Positions 42,827-53,288 of a stretch of DNA of 64,000 bases are shown piece after piece; the stretch's first letter is position 1; each line of letters starts with the position of its first letter. The notes under the pieces were generated by a model. The model was not told the origin of the DNA, did not search any database, and worked only from the letters and a program-made list of their open reading frames with translations. A program made the translations under genes and the position numbers. The DNA lies in contig NW_026971278.1 of the NCBI RefSeq assembly GCF_963678635.1, positions 165,393-229,392 on the forward strand, given 5' to 3'. The DNA is from Symsagittifera roscoffensis. Its lineage: Eukaryota > Xenacoelomorpha > Acoela > Convolutidae.

Positions 42827-43630
42827 ATGGACAACTTTAACTTGAACGAATTGATGGACCTGGCAGAGACATATGTGGGACCGATGGTAGATGCGATGTA
42901 TCCTCGGCTGATGGATCGAGACTTTGCTCTGGAGGACCAAGAGGTAGTCATTTTGCTGGCGGCCTTAATAAACATCTTGGGGCATGATAACTGTGGGGAC
43001 CGACCCACGGACGTCTTATTGATGGCAGCATATGGAGAAAGAGGAGTACTAGACCGCCCGAATATGAGAGTGATGTGGTGGAGAAACTGGACTCTCTCAG
43101 GAAATGACTTGGCGAACAAGCGTGGATTAGGAAGTTCGAGGACCTACCAACCAGGTGAGATGCCTTTGCCCAGCAAGTCTAGGCCTGGATTGAGGAGGAT
43201 GCATCAGGAATTGAACAGCGAGGCTGCCTCGTCTAGTTCACAACTGAGAGCAGCTGTGCCACCAAAGAGGGCCAGAGTAGAGGTAGAGGTTCAGACGAAC
43301 GAGACCTTGCAAGATCTTAACGGAACAATAGAAGAACTGGAGAAGATCAAAAGGGAACTGGACGAAATGACCAAAACCATAATCAGTACAGAAGAAGATA
43401 GAGATACGTGGAAGAGACTGTTTGAAGATTGCAACAAGAAACAGGGTGAAGAAATAGAGCGCTTGAGGCGAGAGTACAAAGAGCGATCGGAGCGGCTGGC
43501 GTTGACGACAGCCGTGGAAAAAGTGATACTTACAAGAAATTTTCCTCGTGGGCAGTCCCCGATGGAACTTTTGACGCCTCACGAGTCGAGTCAAACGACG
43601 GAGACGCGACTTCCAGCTACAACTGGTTGA
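42827..43630 (+). CDS. accessory protein 1, N-terminal and coiled-coil part (element B)
   Basis: An open frame of 267 codons starting MDNFNLNELMDLAETYVGP with ATG in good position after the leader. Its N-terminal domain aligns with A (11,040-11,370) and D through a helix, V-L-L-M-A-A-Y-G, a Trp-Trp block, D-L-A-N-K-R-G-L-G and Y-Q-P-G-E-M-P-L-P. Its second half is a coiled coil with L-E-K-I-K-R-E-L-D-E-M and R-L-R-R-E-Y-K-E-R. The frame ends at 43,630 just before the SGNH part. Its intactness in such a decayed neighbourhood is notable, but it may simply be young decay. No known family; role unknown. Confidence 0.6.
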   Translation: MDNFNLNELMDLAETYVGPMVDAMYPRLMDRDFALEDQEVVILLAALINILGHDNCGDRPTDVLLMAAYGERGVLDRPNMRVMWWRNWTLSGNDLANKRGLGSSRTYQPGEMPLPSKSRPGLRRMHQELNSEAASSSSQLRAAVPPKRARVEVEVQTNETLQDLNGTIEELEKIKRELDEMTKTIISTEEDRDTWKRLFEDCNKKQGEEIERLRREYKERSERLALTTAVEKVILTRNFPRGQSPMELLTPHESSQTTETRLPATTG

Positions 43631-44178
43631 GTGACAATCCCGGACCCGAGTGACACCCTAGGCGACCCAGTCGTGGATCAAACAGTGAGAAAGTTGATGA
43701 AACAGCTGGACGATTGGTCGCTAATAAGAATGCGCCAGGTTCCCGGATGACTGCACCCTATGGAACAATCGATGATGCGGGCAGAGTACAACTCTTGCAA
43801 GAGAAGATGACGAGAACGGGAGTTAGTGATACAAAGCTGCCAACAAAGAGCTCTAAGGTCTCAGACAGGAAGATATGAGAAATGCCAATGAAGAAAGTGT
43901 CCCGTGTGATTGACGTGCAGAAAAACAACCAGTTGAAGTATAGCTTCACGGGAGTTCCGAACACGGATTCGCGAGCCTGCTTCAATCGATCCACTTGGAG
44001 CCCAACAGTAAGCCTGCAGCAACTGCCAATTGGGACATCTCATCTGATACTGGGTGACAGCTTGGTGAGAGTACTCCAGAATTTGAGCACCTCCTGGATC
44101 ACTACAGTGATGGCCTTTGGAGGTGCAACAAAAGCCCAGCTATTTCGGATGGTGGAAAGGTTGAAAAGAGAAAGATAG
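43631..44178 (+). pseudogene. accessory protein 1, SGNH-hydrolase N-terminal half (element B)
   Basis: Linker, then frame 43,882-44,178. L-I-L-G-D-S-L-V-R carries block I of SGNH/GDSL hydrolases, with G-D-S at 44,053-44,061, and V-M-A-F-G-G-A-T-K-A-Q-L resembles block II with its Gly. The frame runs into the purine repeat at about 44,158, so blocks III and V are missing. These are present in element A (12,109-12,423). Position right after the coiled-coil protein is the same in both. TGA at 43,876 separates it from the linker. Confidence 0.75.
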
Positions 44179-44926
44179 AAAAAGATTGAAAAAGAAAGAT
44201 AGAAAAAGATTGAAAAAAGAAAGATGGAAAAAGATTTTTTAAAAAAAATAGAAAAAGATTGAAAAAAAAAAGATAGAAAAAGATTGAAAAAGAAATGAGA
44301 AAAATATTGAAAAAAGAAAGATAGAAAACATTGAAAAAGAAAGATAGAAAAAGGTTGATAATAGAAAGATAGAAAAAGATTGAAAAAAAAAGATAGAAAA
44401 AGATTGAAAAAGAAAGATAGAAAAAGGTTGAAAAAAAGATAGAAAAAAGTTGAAAATAGAAAGATAGAAAAAAATTGAAAGAAGAAAAATAGCAAAAGGT
44501 TGAAAAAAGAAAGAAAGAAAAAGATTGAAAACAGAAAGATAGAAAAAGAATGAAAAAAGAAAGATAAAAAAAGATTGAAAAAAGAAAGATTGAAAAAAGA
44601 AAGATAGAAAAAGATTGAAAAAAGAAAGATAGAAAAAGATTGAAAAAAAAGAAAAAGATTGAAAAAAGAAAGAGAGAAAAGGAAAAAAAAGAAAGATAGA
44701 AAAAAGCCGAAAAAACGAAAGATAGAAAAAGATTGAAAAAAGAAAGATAGAAAACGCTGAAAAAAGAAAGATAGAAAAAGATTGAAAAAAGAAAGATAGT
44801 AAAAGATTGAAAAAAGAAAGATAGGAAAGATTGAAAAAAAAAGATAGAAAAAGTTTGAAAAAAGAAAGATAGAAAAAGACTGAAAAAAAAATAGAAAAAG
44901 ATTGAAAAAAGAAAGATAGAAATCAA
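44158..44926. repeat. purine-rich 25-bp repeat tract 3
   Basis: About 770 bp, roughly 30 diverged units of the same purine-rich motif as tracts 1 and 2. The last ~270 bp (from about 44,656) are nearly identical to tract 2, including G-C-C-G-A-A-A-A-A-A-C-G, which places the start of the 5,084-bp-offset duplication within the tract; the rest is expansion. It replaces the SGNH C-half and the whole accessory polyprotein of element B. Confidence 0.9.
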
Positions 44927-46380
44927 GGAAGGATTCTTGTTTCTGGATAAAGAAACTTATGAAGCGCTTCCTTTGACGAGATGGTTGGACAAGTCTGGAC
45001 ATCCAATTCGAGGACATCCTGAGTTACCTGTAGAGAAAGCAGTCGAGATAACGATTCTATCCAAGAAGGATCCGGTGTTCTTGGATCTGTTGCTGCGCTC
45101 AAACCTGGTCTAGCAGCAACTCTCTCGCATGAACATAAACAGTCTCTCATTATTGGATAAAACGGAGCAGGTCACGCCACAAGTGATGCGGATGCTGGGT
45201 GGATTGTTCGAGAGAGAAGTGACCAGAGATGACCCCGAGTGGGCGGCAGCCATGGCATCACTGACAGTCCGCGAGAAGGTGAAGATCATTCCGTCAAGAG
45301 GACAACACAAAAAACGAAAGAGATTGTAGGACTATAATTCAGCAACTAGTGTCCTCGATACCCGAAAACGTTTTAACAAGTACTTCGTACAAACGTTAAG
45401 AACACGGGAACGGGACTCAAAAGGAAACCGTCACCTTTGAGGATCAGGATCAGAGGGGCAAAGGGGTTGACCAGAACCTAGGGCAAGGAAATTTGTCCGG
45501 GGAGACGAACAGTGAGGAGAGAGGGCGAGTTCAAGATCAACACCAGGGACCAGAAAGTTTGTCCGGGGAGTCTGATGTAGAAGAAAAAGTTCCTGATGAG
45601 AAACAGGACCTGGAGATTAAAGTTTTGTCCGGGGAGTTCAGATGGATGCGAAGAAGGCACAGAACTGATCTGGAGGAGGGAACGTGCTCTATCGCAGACT
45701 CGTCAATGAATGACAACTCCCGGAGATTAGGGATCGACACCTACTCAGACAGGAACTTGAGCTCAGGATCGGAAGTGTCAGAGCTAGCGATCCACACACT
45801 ACTCATGGAGACTCGAGCAAGGGATCTGGACAGGGAGACATTTCAAGAACTTGACAGTGATCGCTACCTCATACCAGGTGAAATAGTCTTTGACAACGCA
45901 GCAGATGATCCGGAAACAATAGCGGTATTGAAACGTTCGATAAGTTTGTTGCCATAAAAAGAGGTAGCCAGGACTGATCTTCAACCGTTCCAACAAGAAA
46001 CACAACCGTTGGCGAAGAGTTGGTGCGTTAAGATGGAAACTGACACGCATCAGCCAGATGAAATGAATAGTCAGATCAGGGCCATGAAGACGTACTTGAG
46101 GGTAAGATACAAACTCTCGGACCTACTAAGGGCGCAGAGAAATGACCGAATGACGAGCAACCTGAAAAGGTGGATCGAAAATGGAGCTCAGGACAATGTT
46201 GATCTGGAGGAAGACAATTACTGCATTCGGAGACAGTACTTTATGCGGAAAGAGGGAAGATTATATCTGAACAAGGACGGAATTGAGGCTTGTAAGAGAA
46301 GAGAAGAAGGCAAGGTTCTGTACAAATTTAATGCGATAATGTTGCAGCAAATCTATCAGACAGAACTTTTATTCCGATAA
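44921..46380 (+). repeat. spacer, second full copy (element B copy 3)
   Basis: Collinear with 39,838-41,296 at an offset of 5,084 bp, nearly identical. Open remains: 45,129-45,329, 45,493-45,957 (three L-S-G-E motifs) and 46,009-46,380. The shared TAA at 45,955 and 46,378 match those at 40,871 and 41,294, so this copy arose after the stops. Confidence 0.9.
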
Positions 46381-47358
46381 CATGATCAGATGGGCCATCA
46401 GGGAATCCACAAAGTATACTAGAGAATTCTGAAACACTCTGAGTGGCCTGGAATGAAAAAGGTTTTGCGATAAGTGGCTAACAGCAAGTCTGTCATGCCA
46501 ACAGATCAAGGATCCAAGGAAATTGCGATTTCTCTTGCAGTCGATCGGGTCATCTGAATTCAACGAGGTGGTGCAGATTGATGACCAAAAGATATGTATG
46601 ACAGACAGTGGTTACAATCAAGTCTTGGTCATGATAGATCACTTCACGAAGTTTGCAGAGGCGGTGCCCTGCATAACTGCCTCAGCAGAAGAGACGTGCG
46701 ATCACCTAATCAAGACGTTTCGATCGGATAACGGAACAGCTTTCGTGGGATAACTTACGAAAGAGCTCATGAGACGTTCATAGCAAGGCTCAAGCTCAGT
46801 CCACGACATACCATCGCCAGACGAATGGCTTTGTGGAAAGGCACAAACGAACGTTAGTGTCGATTCTGAGGCTATATTGTTCCAGGTACATGACCGACTG
46901 GGACAGATATCTTCCACTGGTGATGGGAGCTTTCAACAGCACGCAACACTCCACCATCGGAGTTATTCCACGCATGATGTTAACCGAACACAAGAAGTCT
47001 TTGCCCTTGACTTTCTTTTACCCAGAGTATGAGGGGAAGAAAACATCACCACAAGTCTACGTAAGGGATGTCACTAGACGTCAACAAGAATTAAACGACT
47101 TGTGTAGACGGAACATTCAGCAAGCACAGGCAAGGCAGAGGAAAAGATTCGATAAAAAAGCAGCTGGTGCAAAAACTTACTCGGTAGGAGACTCTGTATG
47201 GGTATTTCAGAACGTTATACCACCGAAAGGAACAAAAAAGCTCCTAAAAACTGGAGGGGATCCTTCATGATTACGGAAGTGCACCAGGACTAATTACTGG
47301 CCGAGCCGCTCACTACGAGAACATTAAGACACACAACCCATCGACAGAAGACTGGTGT
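46381..47358 (+). pseudogene. int: integrase, copy 2, fused to element C gag (element B)
   Basis: Continues the 5,084-bp-offset duplication. A 30-bp deletion near 46,712 removes the residues between D-H-L-I and T-F-R-S-D-N-G. The frame 46,833-47,270 (145 codons) keeps M-E-R-H-K-R-T-L (the Glu block), S-T-Q-H-S-T-I-G-V and the C-terminal V-G-D-S-V-W-V-F. After about 20 bp of deletion at 47,293, the integrase C-terminus ends abruptly at about 47,358 in gag sequence of element C. Confidence 0.85.
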
Positions 47359-47379
47359 ATCCAACATAGTGGGCAGCAT

Positions 47380-48725
47380 AGGAGAACAGAATGAACAGAT
47401 GTCCAGAAGAATGAGTGAACTAGAAAGAGCAGTCCACGTCGAGAGAGAAAGTATGCGGGAAGAAATAAACCGCAATAGACAAGAAGTTGGTAGAAGCGAA
47501 AACGCTTGAAGGAAAGAACGGATGAGCACTTGGCGAAGAACTTGTCGCGAATGACAAGGGAAGCGGAACAGAGAGAGTCTTGATTGAGAGACGACATGGA
47601 GAATTTGAGAAATCAACAAGAGCAGACTCTTGGGAATCTTGTCACAAAGATAGATGCGATGATGGAGAGGCGAACTCAGGCTATCATGGATAGGTTGGAC
47701 GGGCTACTAGACAGCAGGAATGGATCAAAAGAAGGGGAACGCAACTCGGGAGGACCCAGCAGGGAGCCGAGGGTGAACTTCAATGACCAACAAAATGGGA
47801 GAAGGACATATGGCTCCACTAGAGGTAGGGGCAGTTCAGCAGGCTATGCCACAAGGGATAATAGAACATGGGGCCCAAACATCAGAGGAAGTTCAACTGG
47901 CAACAGACAGACCTCAAACGAACGACCGACGCAAGGCACATATGCGACTGGGAGAGGTGATCCCAGGATCAGGAGTGATACGAACCGAGGAATTAGTCAT
48001 GCGAGCCCAGGAAGAAACAATCCGTGTGAATCGGACGGAAAGGAAGTTCCAAGTACAGAACCCTTGTCAGGGGGCAATGATACTCAGGCGGGGCATTCAA
48101 GAGAGGCTACATCAATACCAACAGCCTCTGAACCTGTGAACAAGTCTTTGGAAACATTCCGTACGAGGTTATCTAGAACCAATGAGCGTAGCGAAAAGTC
48201 CAGAAGGGTTTTTAAGAAACCAAGATGCTACAAAGACGAATCTGATGGCTGTATTGATACCTGGATAGAAGTGATGAAACTGCATTTTGAGAAAGAGGAC
48301 TTGTCAGAAAGGCAAGAATGCAGTGTGCTTACCAGTAACTTGGAAGGGACAGCCCTAAACTGCGTGATGGCCAAAAAGCAGTACCAACGGGACACTACTG
48401 AGAAAAATTTTGAAACCTTGTTAAATAGTTTTGGCTCAGGGGTGCAGTGACACGAAGGAATGATGCGCTTCGATAAAAGGAGGCAACGAGAAGATGAGAC
48501 GATAGACAAACTTCTAGATGATTTGGAGATGTTGAGAAGGCGTAGCCAACCAGATGAGTCAAACAGAAGGATTAACCTGGCAGTAGCCTAAAAACTCATC
48601 GATGGTGTGAAGAATGATGAACTTCGAACAATGTTAGCAACACATTAGACACCACTCTCAACCAATGCGCCAACACCAGAAGAGTTAGACGCTCTTGTCC
48701 AAATTGCAGTTAGACGGACCATCAT
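47380..48725 (+). pseudogene. gag: gag coiled coil, capsid, first knuckle (element C)
   Basis: Frame 47,584-48,450 (288 codons) runs from the coiled coil through the R-G-R-G-S linker into the capsid (EVMKLHFEKEDLSE, L-E-G-T-A-L-N-C-V-M-A-K). TGA at about 48,448 ends it. Capsid remains to about 48,660 have TAA in place of Ser at about 48,590. The first knuckle at about 48,691-48,732 has a TAG inside (C-P-N-C-S-stop-T-D-H-H), so it is broken; ~75 bp before it are deleted compared with B. Confidence 0.8.
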
Positions 48726-49745
48726 GTGTCAGCATGCCCAACTCACAAACAGGGCATGAAAGCAATAGGTTTTAGCCTCGAGGACGAAGAGGTCGACCAT
48801 GAAGATTTCATGAGAGGAGTAATTGCAAAACTCGGCCCGAGGTGTTTCTTTTGCAACTTAGAAGGTCATTTTAAACCGGATTGTCCGCAATTCTGGGATG
48901 CTGTCATCAAGTATCCAAAGCATGAGGAAGCTTTATCGGGTCTGAAAGCCAGCAAGGGTCGCCTATTGAGTGAAGCGGAGGCGCACACAAAAGAAAAACC
49001 GCAAAAGCTGGCATCGCAGAAGATGCAGGCGGTAACGGAAGAGACATGTAAACCGAAACCGGTGACTACGGCGGATGACTTGAAGATTGATTATAGGGCA
49101 GCCGCGAGGGATGCTCTAAATAGAGTTCAGCAGGAATTGGTGACGAAGGAGATCGAACAAAAGGTGAAGCTCGAATTGGAAAATGAGAAATTACAGGAAA
49201 TACTAAACGCCTTCGAGGCATCAGAGGTCGAAGAAACGAAAGCACCAAGTAGTTTGAGCATGAAACTGAATGTGATATCCCGGCAGAGTTTCGGTATGGT
49301 GCCACAAGGAAGCAAAGTACAATCGATAATCTCGGTAGCGGGACACCAGGTAAAAAGAAATCTGAGTGAACCATCAGAGTTCATTTTGATGCATTTGGTC
49401 ACATATGCAGGTTATCTGAGGCAGGTGGAGCCACGCACTGAATCAAGAGCTGTGCGAGCACTACTAACAACGGATGGCCCTCGAATAAAGAAGCTTCACG
49501 GGCGCTACGTGGAAGTGTATGGACCATATCAAGTGATGCTGAACGTGGATGGGTTGAGCATCTACACTATGACATATGTGACAACAGACAGTGCCCGAAT
49601 AGGACAGATCTATTTGGGTGAAGAAGAACTCAAAGTCCGTAGGATACGCCATGACGCCATGATGGAGCAAGACGCGGTGCACATCTGCTCGACACCAACG
49701 GAAAGAAAATCGGAGTCACGGGGCTTCTGGACACAGGAGCGGTAG
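48726..49745 (+). pseudogene. gag: gag second knuckle and pre-protease linker (element C)
   Basis: The longest open frame of the window (339 codons). It has the second CCHC knuckle at 48,843-48,884, a long charged helix, the conserved pre-protease module with RNLSEPSEFILMHL and G-Q-I-Y-L-G-E-E-E-L-K-V-R, and reads beyond it in a wrong phase over the protease start. The frame begins inside the first knuckle, so its N-terminal Met is not a true start. Good preservation suggests that C inserted later than A. Confidence 0.75.
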
Positions 49746-50060
49746 TAAGCGTGATGCCGATAAAAACTTTGGAAAGAATGGGCTTCACGAGGGAAGATCT
49801 AATTCCGACGAATCTCCGACTGGCCGCGGCCAAACGAGGAGCGATTTACGTAGCCGGAAGAACACTAATAATGGTCCTCCACATGGGAGTACGGGATCTT
49901 TGGATGAGCTTCCTGGTAGTAGAGAATTCATCTTGAGCAGAGATTTTGTCAGGATTTTCGACGTGATGATTGACTTGAACAACGGTCTAATAGGAACCCC
50001 GACCGGAAGTATGTTAAGAAACCAATTAATAGAACAATAACAGATGAAAAAAAGATACCA
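49690..50060 (+). pseudogene. pro: aspartic protease (element C, D-T-G kept)
   Basis: L-L-D-T-G-A-V-V-S-V with the active-site D-T-G at 49,730-49,738. The frame continues through 49,751-49,936 with M-P-I-K-T-L-E-R-M-G-F, R-L-A-A-A-K-R-G-A and V-A-G-R. A frameshift at about 49,930 separates the distal I-L-S-R-D-F-V (usually L-G-x-D-F). Of the two plus-strand copies with a protease, only this one keeps the catalytic Asp; element B has none. Confidence 0.8.
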
Positions 50061-50500
50061 ATCTTTTGTGTTAGAAAGGTAAAACTACAGCCGGGACAAG
50101 CAGTAGTAGCAATTTTCAGAATGAGAAATTTAAGTTTGTTAAGTGATAGTAAACAGGTTTGTTTGGTACCGAATCCAAAATGTCAAAGTTCAGTGAGTTT
50201 AGGCCGGAGTTTCTCGGTCTGAGTGTCAGTGTGTCATTGAAGACACTGGAAACCACGGCTTCAATCCAGCGTGGAAAGAAAGTTGGTTACGCTTTGCTGA
50301 TGAGGATCGACTATGAAGAGACGCAAAACTTGAAAGATATAGTGTGAAAGACTGTCCTTACCATGCCAATAAAGATAAAGTTTTAAAAGGGATTAATGAA
50401 TTAAAATCTACTCATAAAATGTTTTCACTAAAGTCCGAAACGGACGACGGTTTGTCGAGCTGCTCGAATTTTCCGGAACGCCCCTCATCAAATAACTAGA
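50061..50500 (+). pseudogene. protease-RT connector (element C)
   Basis: Starts V-R-K-V-K-L-Q-P-G-Q-A-V-V-A-I and has V-C-L-V-P-N-P-K-C-Q, then the frame 50,159-50,347 with a conserved S-I-Q-R-G-K-K-V-G-Y-A. It matches A (5,151-5,490). Followed by the S-E-T-D-D-G-L-S-S-C-S-N block that all three elements share. Confidence 0.5.
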
Positions 50501-51290
50501 AACTGACAAACCGGTTTTGCCAGAAATAGAACACTTAAAGGGGAAAATAGGTGAGGGAGATTTTGAATTATTGGGGGCGGTTTTAAATCGGAACGCGGAT
50601 GTATTCTAAAAACATAAAGCGGATATTGGTTGCTGTAACTTCGTCGAACACGAAATCGAACTTGAAGAAGGCGCCGTTCCCCACAGGGAAGGCGCAAGAC
50701 GAATGACGCCACATAAATTGGAAGCGTGCCGAGCGGAAATAGAAATGTTGCTCGAATACGACATGATAGAACCCTCGAAATTGCCATGGGCTTGCGGGGT
50801 AGTAATGGCGAAAAAGAAAGGGGGCAGCTTAGGTTTTGTTGCGACTTTCGCGACTTGAGCGCGGTAACAATAAAAGATGCGTACCCGATACCGCGGATAG
50901 ACGAGAGCCTCTGCAAACTTGGCGATGCCAAGTTCTTCACCACATTGAACTTGTGTTCTGCCTTCTGGCAGGTCCCTCTGCGTAAGAAGGATAGAGAAAA
51001 GACCGGATTCACATGCGAGTTGGGATTGTACCAGTGGAAGAGGATGCCCTCCGGCTTGTGCAACACAACAGCCACTTTTCGAAGACTGATGGCTCAGGCT
51101 TTGACCAGAGTGACGAAGAAGTACGGGAACCTTGTGATGTGCTACGTGGATGACGTAATCATAGCAACACCAACCGTGGAAGACTACATTGATCGGCTAC
51201 ATTGAGGTCTTTGATTGCATGAAGAGAGCAGGCTTAAAATGCAAACCATAGATATGCGAGATCCTGGGGGATTCGATCAAGTATCTGTGA
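50501..51290 (+). pseudogene. pol: reverse transcriptase (element C, YVDD kept)
   Basis: N-terminal part to 50,720, with TAA at 50,607 in place of Ser. The palm is in frame 50,726-51,205: L-R-F-C-C-D-F-R-D-L-S-A-V, DAYPIPR, F-W-Q-V-P-L-R-K-K-D, L-Y-Q-W-K-R-M-P-S-G-L-C (Pro-Ser-Gly instead of Pro-Phe-Gly) and C-Y-V-D-D-V with the catalytic box at 51,143-51,154. The G run at about 50,820 shifts the frame exactly as in B, and another shift follows at about 51,202. So the catalytic Asp pair is intact but the frame is not. Confidence 0.9.
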
Positions 51291-52000
51291 AGAATGGTGG
51301 ACAGGCATGGTGTCAGGCCGGATCCGGAAGCAGTAGAAGCTGTGTTAACAAGGAAGGCTCCCAGAACAGACACACAGCTCATGAGCTTCCTCGGATTGGC
51401 CAATTACTACCGTGAGTTCATAAAAGGATATGCAGACAAGGTGTATCCTATGCAGAAGATGATGCGCAACAAAGGAAAGAAGTTCGAATGGAGCGATGAA
51501 GCTCAAACGGCCTTTGAGAACATAAAGCGGGAACTGTGAAAAGGGCATGTATGTTCTTGACACAGACGCATCAGTATCAGCCATCTCGGGAATACTGCAT
51601 CAGGAGCCGGAGTCGAATGGGAGAACCGTTCTCCGTCCCATTGCATATGGCAGTAAGGTGTTAAGTGACACTGATATGAAATATGGTGCACCAAAGGCAG
51701 AAATGTTTGCAGTGGTCACATTTGTGGAAAAGTACCGCGCATACTTGGGGAGCGCTCCCTTTAAGTTACGCATGGACAACAGAGCGTTATCCTGGTTGAA
51801 GACACACTCGATGAATCAAAGTTATTTTGGTAGATGGATAGTGAGGCTAGATGGCTACCACATGATAATCGAGCACAGGATGCGGGGCAAACACCAGAAT
51901 GCTGACAGCCTCAGCAAGAAAACCGAGTTCTATGAAAGATTGGAACAGAAGCAAGCCAATCAGGCAAAAATCAGGGAAGGATTCTCGTTTCTGGATAAAG
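51291..52000 (+). pseudogene. pol: RT connection and RNase H (element C)
   Basis: Frame 51,294-51,539 (MVDRHGVRPDP, FLGLANYYREF) stops at TGA where about 33 bp are deleted. Frame 51,547-52,311 carries the RNase H acids: Y-V-L-D-T-D-A-S, A-P-K-A-E-M-F-A-V-V, R-M-D-N-R-A-L-S-W and K-H-Q-N-A-D-S-L-S. All four catalytic blocks are preserved, unlike in A and B. It continues into the spacer. Confidence 0.85.
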
Positions 52001-53288
52001 AAACTTATGAAGCGCTTCCCTTGACGAGATGGTTGGATAAGTCTGGACATCCAATCCCGGGACATCGGGAATTACCTGTAAAGAAAGCAGCTGAGATAAA
52101 AATTCTATCCCAGAAGGATCCGGTGCCCTTGGATCTGTTGCTGCGCTCGAACCTGGTCCTGCAGGAGCTCTCTCGCATGAACATTAACAGCCTCTCATTG
52201 TTGGATAAAACGGTGAAGGTCACACCGCAAGTGATGCGGATGCTGGGAGGATTGTTAGAGATAGAAGTGACCAGAGATGATCCGAGTGGGCAGCAGCAGT
52301 GGCATAACTGACAGTCAGTGAAAAGGTGAAGATCATGCCGTCCAGACGACAACACAAAGAGAACGAGAGGGATTGTAGGACAATAGTTCAGCAACTAAAA
52401 TCCTCAAAACCCCACGAGGTTTTAACCAGTACTTCATACGTTCGAAAGAACAGGGGAACGACACGCAAAAGAAAACCGTTACCTTTGAGGACCAGGAGAA
52501 AGAAGGTGAGAAGGTTGAACGAAACTTGGTACAAGATTGCTTGTCCGGGGAGACGGACGGTGAGAAGAGCCGGCGATTTCAAGATCAACACCCGGGACAA
52601 GGAAGTTTATCTGGGGAGTCTGATGTAGATGAAAAAGTTCCTGTGAGAAACAGAATCTGGAGAATGAAGTTTTGTCCGGGGGGTTCAGATGGATGCGAAG
52701 AAGGCACAGAACAGATCTGGAGGAGGGGACGTGCTGTATCGCAGACTCTTCAATGGATGACAACTCCCGGAACTCAGGAATCGACACCTACTCAGACAGG
52801 AACTCGAGCTCAGGATCGGAACTGTCAGAGCTAGCGATCCACACACTGCTAGTGGAGATTCGAGCAAGGAATCTGGACAGGGAGGTATATCAAGACCCTG
52901 ACAGTGATCGCTACCTCATACAAGGTGAAAGAGTCTTTGATAAAGCAGCGGATGATCTGGAAACAATAGCGGTATCGAAATGTACGATATGTCTGTTTCC
53001 ACAAAAAGAGGTAGTCAGGACTGATTTTCAGCCATTCGAACAGGAAACACAGCCATTGGCAAAGACTTGTTGCGTTAAGATGGAAGAAGATACGCATCAG
53101 CCCAATGAGTTGAATAGTCAGATGAGGGTCATGAAGATTACTTGAAGGCGAGATACAGACTCTCGGACTTAATAAGAGCGCAGAGAAATGACCGCATGAC
53201 AAGCAACATGAAAAGGTGGATCGAAAATGGTGCTCCGGACAAAGGAGACCCCGAGGAAGACAGTTAACGCATTCTGCGACAGTACTTT
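52001..53288 (+). pseudogene. RNase H-integrase spacer (element C)
   Basis: Single-copy version without purine tract. It shows the original order: E-A-L-P-L-T-R-W-L-D-K-S-G-H, M-N-I-N-S-L-S-L-L-D-K-T, a basic region, L-S-G-E motifs at about 52,540 and 52,610, then S-E-L-A-I-H-T-L-L, C-T-I-C-L-F-P and R-Y-R-L-S-D-L-I-R-A. Frames 52,326-52,628, 52,526-52,834 and 52,672-53,145 are fragments of it. In B the tract stands where C goes straight from F-E-D-Q-E to the L-S-G-E part. Function unknown. Confidence 0.6.

Larger units (their letters stand above)
31286..47358 (+). mobile_element. element B, Ty3/Gypsy-type, pol tandemly rearranged (dead)
   Basis: Starts with gag after LTR-like block 2. Order: gag, RT, RNase H, spacer, purine repeat, partial spacer, RT again (unit offset 2,642 bp), RNase H, spacer, purine repeat, spacer, integrase, coiled-coil protein, SGNH N-half, long purine repeat, spacer and integrase again (offset 5,084 bp), ending at a fusion with element C. 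Protease is deleted. RT has YVDC. No macro-like domain was found. B and C resemble each other more than either resembles A. Confidence 0.8.

Noticed and set aside
44040-45017. Minus-strand frame of 325 codons, rich in Phe, Leu and Ser, resembling a membrane protein
   Set aside because: It is the antisense of the purine-rich 25-bp repeat tract; shorter versions appear at 36,771-37,376 and 39,413-40,066 for the same reason.
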